A DNA stretch of 8,162 nucleotides from Candidatus Nomurabacteria bacterium. GTDB lineage: Bacteria > Patescibacteriota > Minisyncoccia > Phycocordibacterales > CALRBL01. A program made the position numbers and the translations under genes. Positions 5,175 through 8,162 of the stretch are shown one piece after another. Below the pieces are notes generated by a model, which worked only from the letters and a program-made list of their open reading frames with translations, did not search any database and was not told where the DNA came from. The stretch is from the NCBI GenBank assembly GCA_943354075.1, contig CALRBL010000021.1, positions 1 through 8,162 of the forward strand, in the 5' to 3' direction. Within the stretch, counting starts at the first letter, position 1. Each line of letters begins with the position of its first letter.

Positions 5175-7463
5175 ATGCTGCTCAAATCTCTCGAAATCTC
5201 CGGCTTCAAATCGTTTGCGAAGAAAACAACTCTCGAATTTACCGCACCCATTTCTGCGATTGTGGGTCCAAACGGTTCGGGAAAATCAAACGTAGCCGAA
5301 GCCTTTCGTTTCGTTCTCGGTGAGCAGTCCATCAAGTCACTTCGTGGAAAGCGTGGCGAAGACCTTATTTTCAACGGAGGCAAATCTCTTTCTCGTCTCA
5401 ATCGTGCGTCGGTCAAACTTGTGTTTGATAATCGTTCGAAAGTTTTTCCAGTGGACTTCGAAGAGATCACTCTTGAACGCGTCGTTCATCGCGACTCTGT
5501 GAATGAATATCTTCTCAATGGTTCGCAAGTGCGTCTCAAGGATATTTCTGAACTGCTTTTTTCTGCACATATCGGAACATCGGGTCACCATATTATTTCG
5601 CAAGGTGAAGCGGATCGCATGCTCACGGCAAGTATTAAGGAGCGTCGTGCGATGCTTGAAGAAGCGCTTGGCCTCAAGGTATATCAGGTGAAGAAAGAAG
5701 AGAGTGAACGCAAGCTCGCCAAAACCGCGGAAAATATCTCGTCTGTCGAGAGTCTTCGTCGTGAGATCGCACCACATATAAAGTTTTTGAAAAAGCAGGT
5801 GGAGAAATATGAGAAGGCGATTGCACTTCGTGAAGAGTTGTCACTCTTGTATCTTCTATACTTCAAAATTGAAGACGAATATATATCTTCCGAAAAAGTG
5901 CGACTTCACGAAGAGCGAAAAGTTCCGGAGAATACCAAGCAATCTATTGCTTTTGAGATTCGGAATATAAAAGAAGTGTTAAGTAAGAAAGACGAACACA
6001 AAAAGGAAAGCGATGAGATCATAGATCTCCAGATGAAAGTTTCGGATGCTCGAGCGAAGAAAGAAAATCTCGTGCGAGATTCCGGAAAGCTCGAGGCCGA
6101 AGTCTCATACATTTCTCGGACTATTCGTGATGAGGAGACTAAATCTCGTGAGAATGATCATAAGACCATTTTGCTTTCCGAAGTGGGAACTCTTAAACGA
6201 TCGATCGACGAATATGTCGCAGAGTCCGAACGCACCGAGGACGCGAGCACTCTGAAGTCGCTCATTGTGAAAATCAAAGAAGCACTTGGATCGTTCATCG
6301 AAACTCGTGCTTCATCGTCTGTTGAATATGAAGAAAAGATTCGCACCCTTTCAATAGAGCGCGAAGACAAGATGAAAGAGAAGGAGAAGATTGAGATCGC
6401 GATCGGCGAACTCACCAAAGAAGAAACAGAACTTCGACAAAAAGAGCAGAACATCAAAGCAGACATGGATCGCAGAAAAGACGATACGTTTGAAGCCGAA
6501 AAGAAAATGCTCGAGCTCATGGGAAAGGAGCAGGAGATAGAGAACACGCTTCACTCCATTCGTCTTGAAGAAGAGCGTCTTCATATAGTTAATGAAGAAT
6601 TCAAACGAGATCTCCACGAAGCAGGAATGCTCATTGGTCATGAAGTGCTTCGATTCAAGGAGACCATGTCTGGCATGGGAACGGATGCGACAATGCCAGA
6701 CATGGTCAACCGACCCGCTCAGATCGACCGCCGCAAGGAAGTAGAACGTAAGAAGATTCGTTTCGAAGAAATGGGCGGAGGCAATGGTGCGGAAATAATG
6801 AAGGAATACGAAGACGTCTCTGCTCGCGACCAGTTTCTAGAAAAAGAACTTCTTGATCTCGGTGAATCATCTGTCTCTTTGCAGACGTTAATCACCGACT
6901 TGGAGAACCGCATCGACACCGAATTCAAAGAAGGACTCATCAAGATCAATAAGGAATTCGAGACATTCTTTGCTCTCATGTTTGGTGGAGGTCATGCTGC
7001 GCTCAAATTGGTAAAGGAAGAGAAGCGACGTGTCATCGATGAGGAAGAAGGTGAGGAAACCATGTCTGGCATGGGAACGGATGCGACAATGCCAGACATG
7101 GAAACAAAAGAGGGAATCGAGATTGATGTTGCGCTTCCTCACAAGAAGACCAAGGGATTGGTGATGCTTTCCGGTGGAGAACGCGCGCTCACTTCGATCG
7201 CTCTCCTCTTTGCAATTTCTCAGGTGAACCCACCACCGTTTGTTATTCTCGATGAGACCGACGCTGCACTCGATGAAGCAAACTCTAAAAAATACGGCGA
7301 TATGATCGAACGTCTCGCTGCACATTCGGGTCTCATTCTCATCACTCACAATCGTGAGACCATGTCCCGTGCGGGTGTGATTTATGGAGTGACCATGGGA
7401 TCAGAAGGATTTTCAAAACTACTTTCAATACAGTTTGAGGAGGCGGTGAGTGTGGCGAAGTAA
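5175..7463 (+). CDS. smc: Short SMC-type chromosome segregation ATPase
   Basis: The 762-residue protein has the head-coil-head plan of SMC ATPases, which organise and segregate the chromosome. The start MLLKSLEISGFKSFA is canonical. The N-terminal head has Walker A GPNGSGKSN (31-39) and GEQSIKSLRG. Coiled coil, rich in Glu, Lys and Arg, runs from about 165 to 500. The C-terminal head has FALMFGGG, the ABC signature LSGGERALT (from 665), Walker B VILDE (690-694) and the D-loop ALDEAN. Usual bacterial SMCs have about 1,150-1,200 residues; here the coil is short and no globular hinge with its glycine motifs is visible, only a less coiled stretch near 338-385. Two identical 14-residue inserts, TMSGMGTDATMPDM (497-510 and 629-642), come from palindromic DNA elements. 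A RecN- or Rad50-like role is possible, but head sequence favours SMC. Confidence 0.9.
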   Translation: MLLKSLEISGFKSFAKKTTLEFTAPISAIVGPNGSGKSNVAEAFRFVLGEQSIKSLRGKRGEDLIFNGGKSLSRLNRASVKLVFDNRSKVFPVDFEEITLERVVHRDSVNEYLLNGSQVRLKDISELLFSAHIGTSGHHIISQGEADRMLTASIKERRAMLEEALGLKVYQVKKEESERKLAKTAENISSVESLRREIAPHIKFLKKQVEKYEKAIALREELSLLYLLYFKIEDEYISSEKVRLHEERKVPENTKQSIAFEIRNIKEVLSKKDEHKKESDEIIDLQMKVSDARAKKENLVRDSGKLEAEVSYISRTIRDEETKSRENDHKTILLSEVGTLKRSIDEYVAESERTEDASTLKSLIVKIKEALGSFIETRASSSVEYEEKIRTLSIEREDKMKEKEKIEIAIGELTKEETELRQKEQNIKADMDRRKDDTFEAEKKMLELMGKEQEIENTLHSIRLEEERLHIVNEEFKRDLHEAGMLIGHEVLRFKETMSGMGTDATMPDMVNRPAQIDRRKEVERKKIRFEEMGGGNGAEIMKEYEDVSARDQFLEKELLDLGESSVSLQTLITDLENRIDTEFKEGLIKINKEFETFFALMFGGGHAALKLVKEEKRRVIDEEEGEETMSGMGTDATMPDMETKEGIEIDVALPHKKTKGLVMLSGGERALTSIALLFAISQVNPPPFVILDETDAALDEANSKKYGDMIERLAAHSGLILITHNRETMSRAGVIYGVTMGSEGFSKLLSIQFEEAVSVAK
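6664..6705 (+). repeat. Palindromic element in smc, copy 1
   Basis: Two perfect 13-base arms (6664-6676, CCATGTCTGGCAT, and its reverse complement at 6693-6705) enclose a 16-base loop. The whole 42 bases recur exactly at 7060-7101. It is read in frame as the end of ACC and then ATG TCT GGC ATG..., adding TMSGMGTDATMPDM at residues 497-510, at the base of the C-terminal coiled coil where SMC families have no such segment. There is no stop codon in any of its six frames. Similarity with the other copy continues six bases upstream (AGGARA, one mismatch at 6662) but not downstream. Confidence 0.9.
7060..7101 (+). repeat. Palindromic element in smc, copy 2
   Basis: Identical in all 42 bases, orientation and reading frame to the copy at 6664-6705; the copies are 396 bases (132 codons) apart. 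Arms are 7060-7072 and 7089-7101. It inserts TMSGMGTDATMPDM at residues 629-642, in the acidic loop after FGGGHAALKLV and before GIEIDVALP in the C-terminal head. In known SMC structures this is a surface loop before the signature motif, a place likely to tolerate extra residues. Confidence 0.9.
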
Positions 7464-7479
7464 GATTAAAAATAAATTA

Positions 7480-7486
7480 CCCCCCC
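7480..7486 (+). repeat. Seven-C homopolymer directly before a start codon
   Basis: Seven consecutive C (7480-7486) abut the ATG at 7487 of the membrane protein gene, in a stretch otherwise made of A and T. It occupies the place where a ribosome binding site or the transcription start would lie. Such tracts can change length by slippage; whether it does so here cannot be seen. Confidence 0.6.
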
Positions 7487-8162
7487 ATGATAAATTTAAA
7501 AAATAGAATAGTCTCGAGTACTCTCATCCTCATCATTCCATTTTTATTAGTGGTGATAAATATGGCAACGGTTAATTTTTTTGATGAGGAGTTTCTCAAT
7601 CTCATTGTCTATGCTGATTTTATAGGGATAGCAGTTTGTGGAGGAAGTCTGTGTGAGGATTTTAGCGGAATAATTCATCTAGTAACTCTTCCTTTGTCGC
7701 TCATACTAATGTTTATTGTCTCACATCTCATTGTGAAAAAAGTTAATTCTTCATTCATCTCTTCGAACACTGAAGTTTATTCGAAATATTTTCTTAATTA
7801 TCTAGCTCTCAAGTTTTTGGTGGTGATGGTACTCTGCTCCATTCTTATCGCAGTCTTTGCTCCATGGGATCGTATTTTTCAGGAAAAAGATTTTACAGAT
7901 GCTTATTCGGGAAAAAGCTGCTTGAGTGTGAGTGATGAATTCAGAAACGGATGCTTTGCTATGCAGGGTAGATGTGATGCTGTTGTTGGTAGTCTTGAAA
8001 GAAGTGATTGTTATGGACACAGAGCTTTTAAAGAAAATAATATACAACTCTGTAATCAAGTTATAGATTCGAATGTGTGTAGAGATAATATCAATCTGAC
8101 GAATAATGTGTGTGAGGCAATATCTGATTTGGAAAAGAAATCGAGATGTTTTTCCGTAAGGG
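7487..8162 (+). CDS. Membrane protein with cysteine-rich outer domain (3'-truncated by window edge)
   Basis: An open frame of 225 codons runs from the ATG at 7487 off the end of the window without a stop; the family is not recognised. It starts MINLKNRIVSSTLILIIPFL. Three hydrophobic segments are visible at about residues 9-28, 61-83 and 104-124, separated by short loops, the first loop carrying two cysteines (CGGSLC). After the third segment comes a polar region with eight cysteines in about 85 residues: SGKSCLS, GCFAM, RCDAV, SDCYG, QLCNQ, NVCRD, NVCEA, RCFS. The spacing and the pattern C...(R/D)xCY...LC suggest short repeated Cys-pair units, probably disulfide-bonded outside the cell (inference). 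G+C is near 37%, lower than smc. It starts 23 bases after the smc stop with no Shine-Dalgarno sequence; a weak AT-rich TAAATT (7473-7478) could serve as -10 box. Confidence 0.75.
   Translation, partial: MINLKNRIVSSTLILIIPFLLVVINMATVNFFDEEFLNLIVYADFIGIAVCGGSLCEDFSGIIHLVTLPLSLILMFIVSHLIVKKVNSSFISSNTEVYSKYFLNYLALKFLVVMVLCSILIAVFAPWDRIFQEKDFTDAYSGKSCLSVSDEFRNGCFAMQGRCDAVVGSLERSDCYGHRAFKENNIQLCNQVIDSNVCRDNINLTNNVCEAISDLEKKSRCFSVR

Noticed and set aside
6664..7101. CRISPR-like array from the two palindromes
   Set aside because: There are only two copies, 396 bases apart, and the sequence between them is conserved SMC coding sequence rather than a spacer.
6664..7101. Intein or insertion sequence in smc
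   Set aside because: Each insert is only 14 codons, with no splicing or transposase motifs and no room for them.
1..8162. TGA reassigned to glycine as in some CPR lineages
   Set aside because: All genes read through with the standard code and no conserved domain is interrupted by TGA; the lack of TGA stops among seven genes is too small a sample.

Overview
The window looks like a chromosomal segment of a candidate-phyla-radiation (Patescibacteria, Parcubacteria-like) bacterium. This placement is an inference from several things: the gene set (rnhB, rpmF, nusB, rnc and smc packed together), very short intergenic gaps, no visible Shine-Dalgarno sequences, a secreted protein ending in GPGSPGNET-type peptidoglycan-binding repeats, and a shortened SMC. 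The standard genetic code fits every gene. All seven visible stop codons are TAA or TAG.

Layout on the plus strand: the C-terminal part of ribonuclease HII (1-362); a large secreted multi-domain protein with an SGNH-hydrolase core, two fibronectin-III-like domains and two peptidoglycan-binding-like repeats (394-2889); ribosomal protein L32 (2914-3132); a NusB protein fused to a degenerate Nudix domain (3150-4079); and RNase III, overlapping nusB by 11 bases (4069-4761). Two back-to-back hairpins follow (4763-4836). A small GC-rich minus-strand gene of unknown function (4858-5124) then lies between rnc and a short SMC-type ATPase gene (5175-7463). The window ends in an unfinished, AT-rich membrane protein with a cysteine-rich outer domain (7487 to the end).

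Ribosome, RNA-processing and chromosome genes are mixed here: L32, NusB and RNase III all serve ribosome and rRNA production, SMC serves the chromosome, and RNase HII removes RNA from DNA. The secreted protein, the minus-strand gene and the final membrane protein are the accessory part and differ in base composition from the housekeeping genes.

The most unusual signal is a 42-bp palindromic element present twice, identically, same orientation and same reading frame, inside the smc coding sequence (6664-6705 and 7060-7101). It has 13-bp perfect arms around a 16-base loop and contains no stop codon in any of the six frames. It adds the peptide TMSGMGTDATMPDM to the protein each time. This resembles the protein-invading palindromic elements known from Rickettsia, but the sequence is not one I recognise. 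Other points of interest are the SMC without an apparent hinge, the NusB-Nudix fusion, promoters whose -10 boxes sit directly in front of start codons (suggesting leaderless mRNAs), and an Asp-to-Asn change in the RNase III active site.
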